64,000 nt of DNA from Methylobacterium mesophilicum SR1.6/6 (GTDB taxonomy: Bacteria; Pseudomonadota; Alphaproteobacteria; Rhizobiales; Beijerinckiaceae): assembly GCF_000364445.2 (NCBI RefSeq), contig NZ_CP043538.1, positions 5,227,447-5,291,446 on the forward strand. The letters are read 5' to 3'. Position numbers and translations under genes: made by a program. How positions within the stretch are numbered: position 1 is the first letter of the stretch; the number at the start of each line of letters is the position of its first letter. The notes under the pieces were generated by a model. That model saw only the letters and a program-made list of their open reading frames with translations. It had not been told where the DNA came from and did not search any database. Below, in pieces: positions 21,136 to 29,294 of this stretch.

Positions 21136-23058
21136 TTATTCCGCGGCCTCCGTCTCCGGCACCGCCGCATGCCCGGGCCGCGCCGGCAGCACCGGGGCGT
21201 CGGCCCGCTGGAGCACCTCCAGCGCCGCGTCGGCCTCCCGCTGGCGGTCCCAGAGCGCCGCGTAGACGCCGCCGGCCTCCAGCAGCTCGGCATGGGTGCC
21301 GCGCTCGACGATCCGGCCGTGGTCGAGCACCAGGATCGCGTCGGCGTTCACCACCGTGGACAGCCGGTGGGCGATCACCAGGGTGGTGCGGCCGCGGCTG
21401 ACCCGGTCGAGCGCCGCCTGGATCTCGGCCTCTGTGAAGGAATCGAGCGCCGAGGTCGCCTCGTCGAGGACGAGGATCGGCGGCGCCTTGAGGATCGTGC
21501 GGGCGATGGCGACCCGCTGCTTCTCGCCCCCCGAGAGCTTCAGGCCCCGCTCGCCCACCGGCGTGTCGTAGCCCTCCGGCAGGCTCGATACGAACCGGTC
21601 GATCTGCGCGAGGCGGGCCGCCTCGCGCAGTTCCGCGTCGGTGGCGTCGGCGCGGCCGTAGCGGATGTTGTAGCCGATCGTGTCGTTGAACAGCACCGTG
21701 TCCTGCGGGACCATGCCGATCGCCGCCCGCAAGGACGCCTGCGTCACCGCGGCGATGTCCTGCCCGTCGATGCTGATCCGGCCGCCTTGCGGTTCGTAGA
21801 ACCGGAACAGCAGCCGCGAGAGCGTCGACTTGCCGGCACCCGAGGGGCCGACCACCGCCACCGTCTGGCCCGCCGGGATCTCGAAGGAGACGCCCCGCAG
21901 GATCGGCCGCTCGGGATTGTAGGCGAAGCGCACGTCGTCGAACCGCACCGTGCCGCCCGCCACCCGGAGGGGTTCCGCGCCCGGGCGGTCGGCGATCTCG
22001 GGGTTCTGCCCGAGGATTCGGAACATGTCGTCGATGTCGATCAGCGCCTGTTTGATCTCCCGGTAGATCATGCCCATGAAGTTCAAGGGCATCGAGAGCT
22101 GCACCAGCATGGTGTTGGCCAGCACGAAGCCGCCGATCGTGGTGCGTCCGGCCAGGATGTCGCGCGCCGCGAGCCACATCACCACGGTCATGCCCAGCGT
22201 GAAGATCACCGCCTGCCCGGCATTGAGCACCGCCAGCGACACGTAGGTCTGCGTCGAGGCTCTTTCGTATTTCGCCATCGACTCGTCGTAGCGGGACGCC
22301 TCCCGGCGCTCCGCGCCGAAATACTTGACGGTCTCGAAGTTCAGCAGCGAGTCGACCGCCTTGGTGTTGGCGTCCGTGTCCGAGGCATTCATCCGGCGGC
22401 GAATGGCGATCCGCCACTCGGTCGCCTTGTAGGTGAAGGCCAGATAGGCCGCGACCGTCAGGAAGGCGGTCAGCGCGTAGGTCCAGTTGAACTCGTAGGC
22501 GAGCACGCCCAGCACCAGCACGAACTCGACGATGGTCGGCACCAGGGTCAGCACCATCAGGCGCGAGAGCTCCTCGATGCCGGCGCGGCCGCGCTCCAGC
22601 ACGCGGGTGAGGCCGCCGGTCTTGCGCTCCAGGTGGAAGCGCAGGGACAGGCGGTGCATGTGCTCGAAGGTCTGGAGCGCGAGACGGCGCACCGCGTGCA
22701 TCGCCACCTTGGCGAACAGACCGTCGCGCACCTGGGTGAGCGCCGACATGGCGATCCGCGAGACGCCGTAGACGGCGATCAGCAGCATCGGCGCGGCGAG
22801 CAGACCCGTGGGCACGGCTTCGTCCTTGCCGCCCACCGCCGCCACCAGCGCGTCGGTGATCCACTTGAAGGTGAACGGCGTCACCATGGTCACGAGCTTG
22901 GCGGCGAGCAGGAGGCCGAAGGCCAGGAAGACCCGGCGCTGCAGGTCAGGCCGGCCGTGGGGCCAGAGATGCGGCCAGAGCCGCCGGTAGGTGGCGATCA
23001 GGCCGGGGCGCTCGGCCGGAGCGGTCGGCCCGGCCGGGGGCGCGGTGTCGTCGGTCAT
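21136..23058 (-). CDS. Atm1-type ABC exporter (heavy metal / glutathione-sulfur compound transport)
   Basis: A 640-residue half-transporter with six membrane segments in the first ~330 residues and a nucleotide-binding domain with Walker A GPSGAGKS, signature LSGGEKQR, Walker B ILVLDEATSALD and the H-loop IAHRLST. The membrane segment FNFETVKYFG-like stretch (here LLNFETVKYFGAERRE) and GERGLKLSGGEKQR are typical of the Atm1/HMT1 group, which export glutathione polysulfide or metal-glutathione conjugates. I used the ATG at 23058; upstream in-frame residues lack family similarity. It forms a homodimer in the inner membrane. The gene is intact. Confidence 0.9.
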   Translation of the reverse strand: MTDDTAPPAGPTAPAERPGLIATYRRLWPHLWPHGRPDLQRRVFLAFGLLLAAKLVTMVTPFTFKWITDALVAAVGGKDEAVPTGLLAAPMLLIAVYGVSRIAMSALTQVRDGLFAKVAMHAVRRLALQTFEHMHRLSLRFHLERKTGGLTRVLERGRAGIEELSRLMVLTLVPTIVEFVLVLGVLAYEFNWTYALTAFLTVAAYLAFTYKATEWRIAIRRRMNASDTDANTKAVDSLLNFETVKYFGAERREASRYDESMAKYERASTQTYVSLAVLNAGQAVIFTLGMTVVMWLAARDILAGRTTIGGFVLANTMLVQLSMPLNFMGMIYREIKQALIDIDDMFRILGQNPEIADRPGAEPLRVAGGTVRFDDVRFAYNPERPILRGVSFEIPAGQTVAVVGPSGAGKSTLSRLLFRFYEPQGGRISIDGQDIAAVTQASLRAAIGMVPQDTVLFNDTIGYNIRYGRADATDAELREAARLAQIDRFVSSLPEGYDTPVGERGLKLSGGEKQRVAIARTILKAPPILVLDEATSALDSFTEAEIQAALDRVSRGRTTLVIAHRLSTVVNADAILVLDHGRIVERGTHAELLEAGGVYAALWDRQREADAALEVLQRADAPVLPARPGHAAVPETEAAE

Positions 23059-23145
23059 GGGGGTTCTGTGAGGAGGCGTATCGCGAGACCTGCATATAGG
23101 CGGGTGATCGCGCCGGATCACCCGCGCTGCGTGCAGGGCACCACC

Positions 23146-23367
23146 TCACGCCCGCCAGAACGGCTTCCGGATCTCTGCGCGCAGCTCCCAGGGCGCGAGC
23201 CCTGCGTCCTGGGCTTGGTCGGGATGGAGCGCCGCGAGGGCGCGGCGGGTGCGGATCCGGTGCAGCCAAGTCCGGAGCAGCGAAGTCCGGAACACCGACG
23301 TCCGGAGCGGCGACGCGCGGGTGGCGGGTTGGCGGGCGGGTGACGAAGAGAGCGTGAGGGCGGGCAT
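23146..23367 (-). CDS. Small DUF1127-family protein
   Basis: A 73-residue basic protein. Its C-terminal half reads RTRRALAALHPDQAQDAGLAP then WELRAEIRKPFWR, the DUF1127 pattern (RRxLxxLdxxxLxDiGLsrxexxxExxKPFWR). The N-terminal half contains an internal repeat (LRTS/FRTS/LRTW) encoded by the 15-base tandem repeats at 23268-23312. I chose the ATG at 23367; one at 23391 is also in frame. It is divergent from a MocR-type regulator, with a perfect palindrome between them. DUF1127 proteins have been linked to RNA turnover and phosphate or stress adaptation in alphaproteobacteria; the role here is unknown. Confidence 0.72.
   Translation of the reverse strand: MPALTLSSSPARQPATRASPLRTSVFRTSLLRTWLHRIRTRRALAALHPDQAQDAGLAPWELRAEIRKPFWRA
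23268..23312. repeat. Three tandem copies of a 15-base repeat within the DUF1127 gene
   Basis: AAGTCCGGAGCAGCG, AAGTCCGGAACACCG and ACGTCCGGAGCGGCG follow one another directly, and a fourth unit is degenerate. The unit is a multiple of three, so the reading frame is kept and the minus strand encodes a repeated five-residue block. Confidence 0.8.
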
Positions 23368-23420
23368 GGCGGACGATCCAATGGCGGGCATGCAGTCCGG
23401 CCGGGATTGCGGGCGCAGCA

Positions 23421-23446
23421 TTGATCCGATACATAAATCGGATCAA
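23421..23446. promoter_or_regulatory. Perfect 10+6+10 inverted repeat, probable MocR operator
   Basis: TTGATCCGAT (23421-23430) and ATCGGATCAA (23437-23446) are exact reverse complements with ACATAA between. A further half-site, TTGATC, lies at 23455-23460 in the same orientation as the first arm. The site lies in the gap between the divergent DUF1127 gene and the GntR/MocR regulator, 25 bases before the regulator start, so it is well placed to control both. The stretch is AT-rich for this genome. Confidence 0.7.
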
Positions 23447-23471
23447 TCGAAACATTGATCTCGGAGCAATA

Positions 23472-24806
23472 ATGCGAGCCGCGGACTTCCGCTCCGTCGC
23501 CGACGCCATCGCGGCCGACATCGCGGCGGGCCGGCTGCGGCCCGGGGAACGGCTGCCGCCGCAGCGGGACTTCGCCTACGCGCGGGGCATCGCGGTCTCG
23601 ACGGCCAGCCGGGTCTACGCGGAACTGGCGCGCCGGGGCCTGACGACCGGCGAGGTCGGGCGCGGCACCTATGTCCGGTCCGAGCCGGGCCGAGCGGGCC
23701 GGCTGCAGCCCGAGCCGCCCCCGGCGGCGGTCGACCTCCAGCGGACCCATTCGCGGCTCCCCGAGCAGGAGGCGGTCCTGGCCGAGACCCTGGCGGCGCT
23801 CGCGCGGGGCGGGGCCGAGATCGGTTTCAGCCAGTACGGGCCGGCGGGCACACCCCGGGCGCAGGCGGTCGCCGCCGGATTCCTCGCCCGCGCGGAGTAC
23901 GCGCCCAGGCCGGGCGACATCCTCTTCACCGGCAACGGGCGGCAGGCGCTGGCCGCCGCCCTGGCGGCGCTGGCGGCGCCGGGCGAGCGGATCGGCTGCG
24001 AGCCGCTGACCTATCCGGCGGTGCGCGGCATCGCCGCCCGGCTCGGGATCACGCTGGTGCCGGTCGCCATGGACGCGGAGGGTATGTGCCCCGACGCCCT
24101 GCTCCAGGCGCACCGGACGGCGCCGCTGAGCGGCGTCTACATCCAGCCGACGCTGCAGAACCCGCTCGGCGTCACGATGGGTCCGGCGCGCCGCGCGGAC
24201 CTCGCCGGCCTCCTCGATCGGACGGGGCTCACGGCGATCGAGGACGCCGTCTACGGCTTCCTGGCGGAGACGCGGCCCCTCGCCAGCCTCGCGCCGGACC
24301 GGACGATCCTGATCGACAGCCTGTCGAAGCGGGTGATGCCGGCGCTGACCGTCGGCCTGATCGCCGCGCCGCCGCACCTGATCGACCGGCTCGCCGCCTC
24401 CGTCCGGCAGGGGGCCTGGACCGCCCTCGGCCTGTCGCTGGCGGCCGGGATGCACTGGATGGCGGGGGGCTCGGCGGCCGCCCTCGTCGCGGCCAAGCGC
24501 CGGGACGCCACGGACAGGCAGGCCATCGCCCGGGCGGCCCTGGCCGACCTGCGGGTGGTCGGCGATCCCCACGCCTACCACCTGTGGCTCGAATTGCCCG
24601 AGACGTGGCGGGCGGAGGCCTACGCGGCCGCGGCCCTGCGGCAGGGCATCGCCCTGCTCCCGGCCTCGGCCTTCGCGGTCAATCCCGGCTACGCGCCGAA
24701 CGCGGTCCGCCTCGCCCTGGCCGCGCCCGCCCGGGAGGATCTCGGCGACGCCCTGCGGCGGCTGCGCCGACTGGCCTCCGCGGGGGACGATCAGGTCGTG
24801 GAGTGA
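23472..24806 (+). CDS. MocR-type regulator (GntR HTH plus PLP aminotransferase-like domain)
   Basis: A 444-residue protein. The N-terminal winged helix of the GntR family covers about residues 1-70 (LRPGERLPPQRDFAYARGIAVSTASRVYAELARRGL, in two parts). A fold type I aminotransferase domain follows, with the segment IQPTLQNPLGVTM and the pyridoxal phosphate lysine in DSLSKRVMPAL (about residue 287). MocR proteins usually sense an amine, vitamin B6 compound or amino acid and act on a divergent gene, here the DUF1127 gene. The start at 23472 has an AT-rich leader; an in-frame start at 23421 would lie inside the palindrome and is less likely. Confidence 0.88.
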   Translation: MRAADFRSVADAIAADIAAGRLRPGERLPPQRDFAYARGIAVSTASRVYAELARRGLTTGEVGRGTYVRSEPGRAGRLQPEPPPAAVDLQRTHSRLPEQEAVLAETLAALARGGAEIGFSQYGPAGTPRAQAVAAGFLARAEYAPRPGDILFTGNGRQALAAALAALAAPGERIGCEPLTYPAVRGIAARLGITLVPVAMDAEGMCPDALLQAHRTAPLSGVYIQPTLQNPLGVTMGPARRADLAGLLDRTGLTAIEDAVYGFLAETRPLASLAPDRTILIDSLSKRVMPALTVGLIAAPPHLIDRLAASVRQGAWTALGLSLAAGMHWMAGGSAAALVAAKRRDATDRQAIARAALADLRVVGDPHAYHLWLELPETWRAEAYAAAALRQGIALLPASAFAVNPGYAPNAVRLALAAPAREDLGDALRRLRRLASAGDDQVVE

Positions 24807-24812
24807 GGCGGT

Positions 24813-26315
24813 TCAGCCGCGCTTGCCCACCGGCAGCACGAAGATCTGCCCCGGGTAGATCAGGTCCGGATCGCGGATCTGGCTCTGGTTGGCGTCGTAG
24901 ATCACCGTGTAGCGTTCGCCGCGGCCGTAGGTGCGCTGGCTGATCCGCCAGAGGTTGTCGCCCCGGCTGATCTTGGCCGTGCTGATCTCCGGCACGAACA
25001 CCGCCCCGGCCCGGGCCGGCCCCGTCGTGTCCGCCGCGAGATGGCTCGTGTCGGGGGAGGCGGCCTCGCGGGTGGCCTCGCGGGTGGCCTCAGAGGCGGT
25101 CCCGCGGGCGGGTTCGGGCGGGGCGGCCGGTCCGGCCGCGGGCCTTCCGTCCCCGCGAGGAGGCGCCTTGGCGGCGTCGGGACTGGAGGATGGGGTGGGC
25201 TCGCGGGTCGCGACCTGCGCATCAGGCACCGACAGCGGAACCTCGGCGCGGGCCGCGACCTTGCCGGTGGCCGGGTCGACCTGGTCGATCCGCACCTGGT
25301 ACTGGCCGGGCTTGATCCCGCGGCCGATCGTGAAGCTCGCGCGGCCGTCCGGGCCGATCGTCCCGGGGGCGATCAGCGTCTCGTTGAGGTAGAGCCGGAG
25401 CGGGGTCCCCGGCGCCCCGGACGCCGTCACGAACAGGCGGCCGTTCCCCTGCACGTCGACGCTGACGATCCGGGTCGGCTGCGCCGCCCCGGAGCCGGCC
25501 TCCGCGCCGGGCTGCCTTCCGCCGCCCGGGGCCGCGGTGGCGACCCGGGCGCCGGGCGCCGGCGCGTCGGGCTGCGACAGGACGACCGTCGGCGCGTCGG
25601 GGGCCGTCAGGGCCACCAGGGGCCGGCGGTCGTGGCCGGGAGCGACGGAGACCGCCACGCTCTGCTGCGACTGGGCGGTGTGGCCGCCCGGGACGGTCAT
25701 CCGCAGGCCGATCACGCTGGACCCAGTCGGCAGGGCCGGGGGGACGATGGCGAACTGCCCGTTCGCGTCCGCCGTCGCCCGGGCCACGGGCTTTCCGTCG
25801 ACCAGCATCTCGACGACGGCGTCCGGCGCCCCGCGCCCCGCGACGACGGCGTCGCCGTTCGGTTCGACCCGGACGATGTCGAAGCGCGGCGCCTCCGCGG
25901 CCGCGGGGGCCTTGCCCGCCGCGTCGGGTCCCGGCCGCCCTGTCCCGTGCGGCGGCGCAGGCTCGCTCCCGCCGGGGGACACCCCGGGCCGGGTGTCGAG
26001 CTTCGCTTCCGGCTTCGGTTCCGACGATGGCCCCGGCTTCGACTCCGACCTCGATTCCGATTTGGGCTCCGGCTTCGCCCCGGCCGGCTTGTCGTCGCGG
26101 AAATCGATGGTCGGGTCGGTGCGGTTGGCCATCGCGCCGGGATCGGCGAGGCTCCGCAGGCCGCTCTCCGGCGCAGACGCGGCGGGTGGCTCGGGCACGT
26201 CCCGGCCGGTCAGCCGCCGCAGCGACTCGCCGCCGAACAGGGCCAGCACGAGACCGAGGCCGCCGAGGAGACCGGCGAGTGCCAGGGCGAGACTGCGCCG
26301 CACCCGTCCCGACAT
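24813..26315 (-). CDS. LysM-domain cell envelope protein
   Basis: A 500-residue protein with one N-terminal membrane segment or signal anchor (ALALAGLLGGLGLVLALFGG). It continues with a proline/lysine/glutamate/serine-rich tract (about residues 80-150), several beta-rich Ig-like segments of the type VxGxGxPDAVVEMLVDG, and a C-terminal LysM motif (SRGDNLWRISQRTYG, YDANQSQIRDPDLIYPGQIFVLP). LysM binds peptidoglycan, so it probably spans from inner membrane to cell wall. Alphaproteobacteria carry many such proteins of unknown role. A GTG six bases upstream is an alternative start. Confidence 0.85.
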   Translation of the reverse strand: MSGRVRRSLALALAGLLGGLGLVLALFGGESLRRLTGRDVPEPPAASAPESGLRSLADPGAMANRTDPTIDFRDDKPAGAKPEPKSESRSESKPGPSSEPKPEAKLDTRPGVSPGGSEPAPPHGTGRPGPDAAGKAPAAAEAPRFDIVRVEPNGDAVVAGRGAPDAVVEMLVDGKPVARATADANGQFAIVPPALPTGSSVIGLRMTVPGGHTAQSQQSVAVSVAPGHDRRPLVALTAPDAPTVVLSQPDAPAPGARVATAAPGGGRQPGAEAGSGAAQPTRIVSVDVQGNGRLFVTASGAPGTPLRLYLNETLIAPGTIGPDGRASFTIGRGIKPGQYQVRIDQVDPATGKVAARAEVPLSVPDAQVATREPTPSSSPDAAKAPPRGDGRPAAGPAAPPEPARGTASEATREATREAASPDTSHLAADTTGPARAGAVFVPEISTAKISRGDNLWRISQRTYGRGERYTVIYDANQSQIRDPDLIYPGQIFVLPVGKRG

Positions 26316-26538
26316 CGCCACCCCAACCTCCCCAAATCCCGCCGCGGTCCTGCGGCTCGCCCATCCGCGCGAAAAGCGTCGACGGCACCGCCCATAATAC
26401 CGTACATGGTCCCGACACCAAGCCGTCCCGCCGCCCAGGCGGGTGAATCCCGCGCGACTTCAGCAGTTTGGCGCGTGGAGCGCCGGGCGCGGGGCTCCTT
26501 CTGACGGCACGCAACGGAAGCGCGACGGAGGGCGCCGG

Positions 26539-27135
26539 ATGGCTCCGGTGAGGACAGTCTGTGTCTATTGCGGCTCCGGCTTCGGCCGGGATCCCGCCTT
26601 CCGCGCGGCCGCCGAGACCCTCGGCACCGCGCTGGCCCAGGCCGGGATGCGCCTGGTCTACGGCGGCGGCGACGTCGGCCTGATGGGCACGGTCGCCCGG
26701 GCCGCGCTCGCCGCCGGCGGCCACGTCACCGGCATCATCCCGGACTTCCTCCAGGCGCGCGAGCACATGCTGGAGGACGTGCAGGAGACCGTGGTGGTGC
26801 CCGACATGCACACCCGCAAGCGGCTGATGTTCGAGCGCTCGGACGCCTTCGTGACCCTGCCCGGCGGCATCGGGACCCTGGAGGAGCTGGTCGAGCAGCT
26901 GACATGGGCGCAGCTCGGGCGGCACAGGAAGCCCGTGGTCCTGGTCTCGGTAGCCGATTTCTGGGCGCCGCTGCTCGCCCTGTTCGACCACATGCGCGAT
27001 AACGGCTTCATCCGCGAGGGGCTCGATCTCAGCTACCTCGTCGCCCGCGAGGCGGGGGCCGTGGTGCCGATGCTCCGCGAGGCCGGCCACCAGCCCGATC
27101 CCGAGGCCGAGGATATCGTCCAGCAGCGGATGTAG
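26539..27135 (+). CDS. LOG-family protein (cytokinin riboside monophosphate phosphoribohydrolase-like)
   Basis: A 198-residue Rossmann-fold protein with VCVYCGSGFG at the N-terminus, VYGGGDVGLMG, and the LOG signature LPGGIGTLEEL. Proteins of this family cleave ribose phosphate from nucleoside monophosphates and, in plants and plant-associated bacteria, release active cytokinins; many are general nucleotide hydrolases. I used the ATG at 26539, since residues before it do not look like the family. It is divergent from the LysM gene across ~220 bases. For a plant-associated methylotroph, cytokinin release is a plausible but unproven role. Confidence 0.87.
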   Translation: MAPVRTVCVYCGSGFGRDPAFRAAAETLGTALAQAGMRLVYGGGDVGLMGTVARAALAAGGHVTGIIPDFLQAREHMLEDVQETVVVPDMHTRKRLMFERSDAFVTLPGGIGTLEELVEQLTWAQLGRHRKPVVLVSVADFWAPLLALFDHMRDNGFIREGLDLSYLVAREAGAVVPMLREAGHQPDPEAEDIVQQRM

Positions 27136-27151
27136 CGGGCCCCGGGGGGCC

Positions 27152-27829
27152 TCACCCGTGGTCGTGCCCCGCATGATCCTCCGCCTCCGGCAGGGTCAGG
27201 CCGAAATGGGTCACCAGATCGGCCACCTGCCCGGGGCTGAGCTGCCGCGGGTTGAGGTTGCGCAGCAGCAGGTAGAGCTTGGCGGTCTCCTCCAGCTCCT
27301 CGGTGGCGAAGACCGCGCCCTCCAGGCTGTCGCCGGCCACCACCGGGCCGTGATTGGCGAGCAGCACCGAACTGTACTTGCCCGCCAGCCCCCGGATCGC
27401 GTCCGCCACGGCCGGGTCGCCCGGGCGGTAATAGGGCACCAGCGCCGTGCCGCCGGTGCGCATCAGGTAGTAGGGCGTCAGCGGCGGCAGGACCTGCCGC
27501 GGGTCGATCTCCGGCAGCATCGAGACCGCCACCGCGTGGGTCGAGTGCAGGTGGACGATGGCCTTGGCCTCGCTCCGGCTCTCGTAGAGCGCGCCGTGCA
27601 GCGGGATCTCCTTGGTGGGCTTGTCGCCCGAGACGAGGCGGCCCTGATCGTCCAGCCGGGAGATCCGCGCCGGGTCGAGGAAGCCGAGCGACGCGTTGGT
27701 CGGCGTCACCAGCCAGCCACCATCGGGCAGGCGCAGGGAGATGTTGCCGGACGAGCCCGGCGTCAGGCCCCGCTCAAACAGCGAGCGGCCGTAGCGGCAG
27801 ATCTGCTCGCGCAACGCCGTCTCGCTCAT
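27152..27829 (-). CDS. otnC: 3-oxo-tetronate 4-phosphate decarboxylase (class II aldolase family)
   Basis: A 225-residue class II aldolase/adducin-fold protein: TPGSSGNISLRL, LHSTHAVAVS (metal-binding histidines) and LLANHGPVVAG. In the acid-sugar pathways worked out with DUF1537 kinases, OtnC decarboxylates 3-oxo-tetronate 4-phosphate to dihydroxyacetone phosphate and CO2. The assignment rests on the matching otnI, otnK, ltnD and denD genes 3-7 kb away. The start overlaps the stop of the LacI-type regulator by four bases, so both are co-transcribed. It ends in a His/Asp-rich tail (DHAGHDHG). Confidence 0.87.
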   Translation of the reverse strand: MSETALREQICRYGRSLFERGLTPGSSGNISLRLPDGGWLVTPTNASLGFLDPARISRLDDQGRLVSGDKPTKEIPLHGALYESRSEAKAIVHLHSTHAVAVSMLPEIDPRQVLPPLTPYYLMRTGGTALVPYYRPGDPAVADAIRGLAGKYSSVLLANHGPVVAGDSLEGAVFATEELEETAKLYLLLRNLNPRQLSPGQVADLVTHFGLTLPEAEDHAGHDHG

Positions 27830-28833
27830 GCGGTCGCTCCCTCGATCAGCTCGAAACCGAGATCAATCCGTTTGGGCCCTTGATCGTTCAGGCAGGCGGC
27901 GGCCTGCCGGCCGATCTCCAGGCGCGGCGTGCGCACCGTCGACAGGGGCTGGGGCATCGCGGCGGCGAAGTCGAGCCCGTTGAAGCCGAACAGCGCGAGC
28001 CGCCCCGGCACGGCAAGGCCCGCCGCCAGGCAGGCGAAGTAGCCGCCGAGCGCCATGTCGTCGTTGGAGAAGTAGACCGCGTCGAGGTCGGGTTGGCGCG
28101 CCAGCAGCGCCTCCAGACCCGCCCGCCCCGAGGCCGGCGAGGACGGCCCAGGCCGGATTTCTCTGGCCTGGAGCGCCAGCCCGGCCGCAGCCAGGGCGTC
28201 CTCGAACCCGGCGAGCCGCTTGCCCGCCCGCAGGTCGACCGCGAGGTCGTGCCCGAGATAGGCGATGCGCCGGTAGCCGCGCGCCACGAGGTGCCGGGCG
28301 CTCGCCGCCCCCACGGCCCGGTTGGAGAAGCCGACCACGGCGTCGATCCCCTCCCCGTCCGTGTCGATCATCTCGACGACGCGCACGCCCCCGGCCCTCG
28401 CGAGGGCGACCGTGCCGGGATTGTGCTCCAGCCCCGTGAGCAGCAGCGCCGCGGGCCGCCAGGACAGGAGGGCGGCGGCGAGCGCCTCCTCCCGGTCCGG
28501 ATCGTAATCGCTCACTCCGATCACGCAGGGGATGCCCTCGGCATCGAGGGCCGCGGTCAGGCCGCGCAGCAGGTCGGGGAAGACCACGTTGGCGAGCGAT
28601 GGGATCACGACCCCGACGAGCCGTGCGCTCGCCCCCTGGCCGGCGAGGCTGCCGGCGAGCCGGTTCGGCACGTAGCCGAGGCGGGCCACCGCCTCCGCCA
28701 CCCGCTCGCCGGCGCGCTTGGAATAGGAGCCGTGGTTGCGCAGCACCCGCGAGACCGTGCTCTCGCCGACACCGGCCGCCCGGGCGACGTCAGCGAGCGT
28801 CACGAGCCGCCCCGGCGGCGGGATGTCGTCCAT
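27826..28833 (-). CDS. LacI-family transcriptional regulator of the tetronate cluster
   Basis: A 335-residue regulator with an N-terminal LacI helix-turn-helix (TLADVARAAGVGESTVSRVLRN, here in two pieces) and the hinge region GYVPNRLAGSL. A periplasmic-binding-protein-like sensor domain follows, with RRIAYLGHDL and DAVYFSNDDMALGG. It lies upstream of and overlaps otnC, and is divergent from the transporter gene. A perfect 16-bp LacI-type palindrome at 29187-29202 is the likely operator. The effector is probably a tetronate or a pathway intermediate, by inference from context. Confidence 0.87.
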   Translation of the reverse strand: MDDIPPPGRLVTLADVARAAGVGESTVSRVLRNHGSYSKRAGERVAEAVARLGYVPNRLAGSLAGQGASARLVGVVIPSLANVVFPDLLRGLTAALDAEGIPCVIGVSDYDPDREEALAAALLSWRPAALLLTGLEHNPGTVALARAGGVRVVEMIDTDGEGIDAVVGFSNRAVGAASARHLVARGYRRIAYLGHDLAVDLRAGKRLAGFEDALAAAGLALQAREIRPGPSSPASGRAGLEALLARQPDLDAVYFSNDDMALGGYFACLAAGLAVPGRLALFGFNGLDFAAAMPQPLSTVRTPRLEIGRQAAACLNDQGPKRIDLGFELIEGATA

Positions 28834-28916
28834 GGCCCCGCTCTCCCGGCGCGGTTTCTTGTTTCGATGACATCGCCGATGAGCCGGATGGATCCGGACA
28901 GGCGCGGGTCCCCTCT

Positions 28917-29129
28917 CCCGTGCGGGCTACACTGTTCACACAACTGCGTGGCGCTCTCTCCTCCCCCTTGCGGGGAGGAGTTGGAGGTGGGGGTGGTGCA
29001 GAAGGCACTGCTGCGCCTCATCCTGAACCACCCCACCCCTGGCCCCTCCCCGCAAGGGGGAGGGAAAAGCGCTTTCTTCTGAAGGCCTTCAGCCTCTGAG
29101 AAAAGTGTGAATCCACAAGACCGCACGGG
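28917..29129. repeat. MITE-like composite repeat with 25-bp imperfect terminal inverted repeats (copy 1)
   Basis: The left end (28917-28941: CCCGTGCGGGCTACACTGTTCACAC in part) and the right end (29105-29129, beginning GTGTGAATCC and ending CCGCACGGG) match as inverted repeats at 18 of 25 positions. Inside are two CCCCTTGCGGGG/CCCCGCAAGGGG hairpin blocks in inverted order. A second copy with the same ends is at 38844-39016. No open frame inside has coding character. It sits in the promoter gap between the LacI regulator and the transporter. Confidence 0.7.
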
Positions 29130-29186
29130 CCAGGGCACGCGTGGCGGCACCTGACATAGCCGCCTGCATTATCGCGCACAACCGGA

Positions 29187-29202
29187 TTGGCAGCGCTGCC
29201 AA
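29187..29202. promoter_or_regulatory. Perfect 16-bp palindrome, probable LacI-family operator
   Basis: TTGGCAGC is followed directly by its reverse complement GCTGCCAA. LacI/GalR-family operators are palindromes with a central CG, as here. The site lies 92 bases before the transporter start and about 350 bases from the LacI-type gene, in the gap between them, so it should control tetronate uptake and perhaps the downstream pathway genes. Confidence 0.7.
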
Positions 29203-29294
29203 AAGGCAATATGGCACCGCCCCAGCGCCGCCCGACGAGCGGCGAAGACCACGATCCGTCCGTACTGAACAGGTGCGGGCACGGGAGAACGCCC

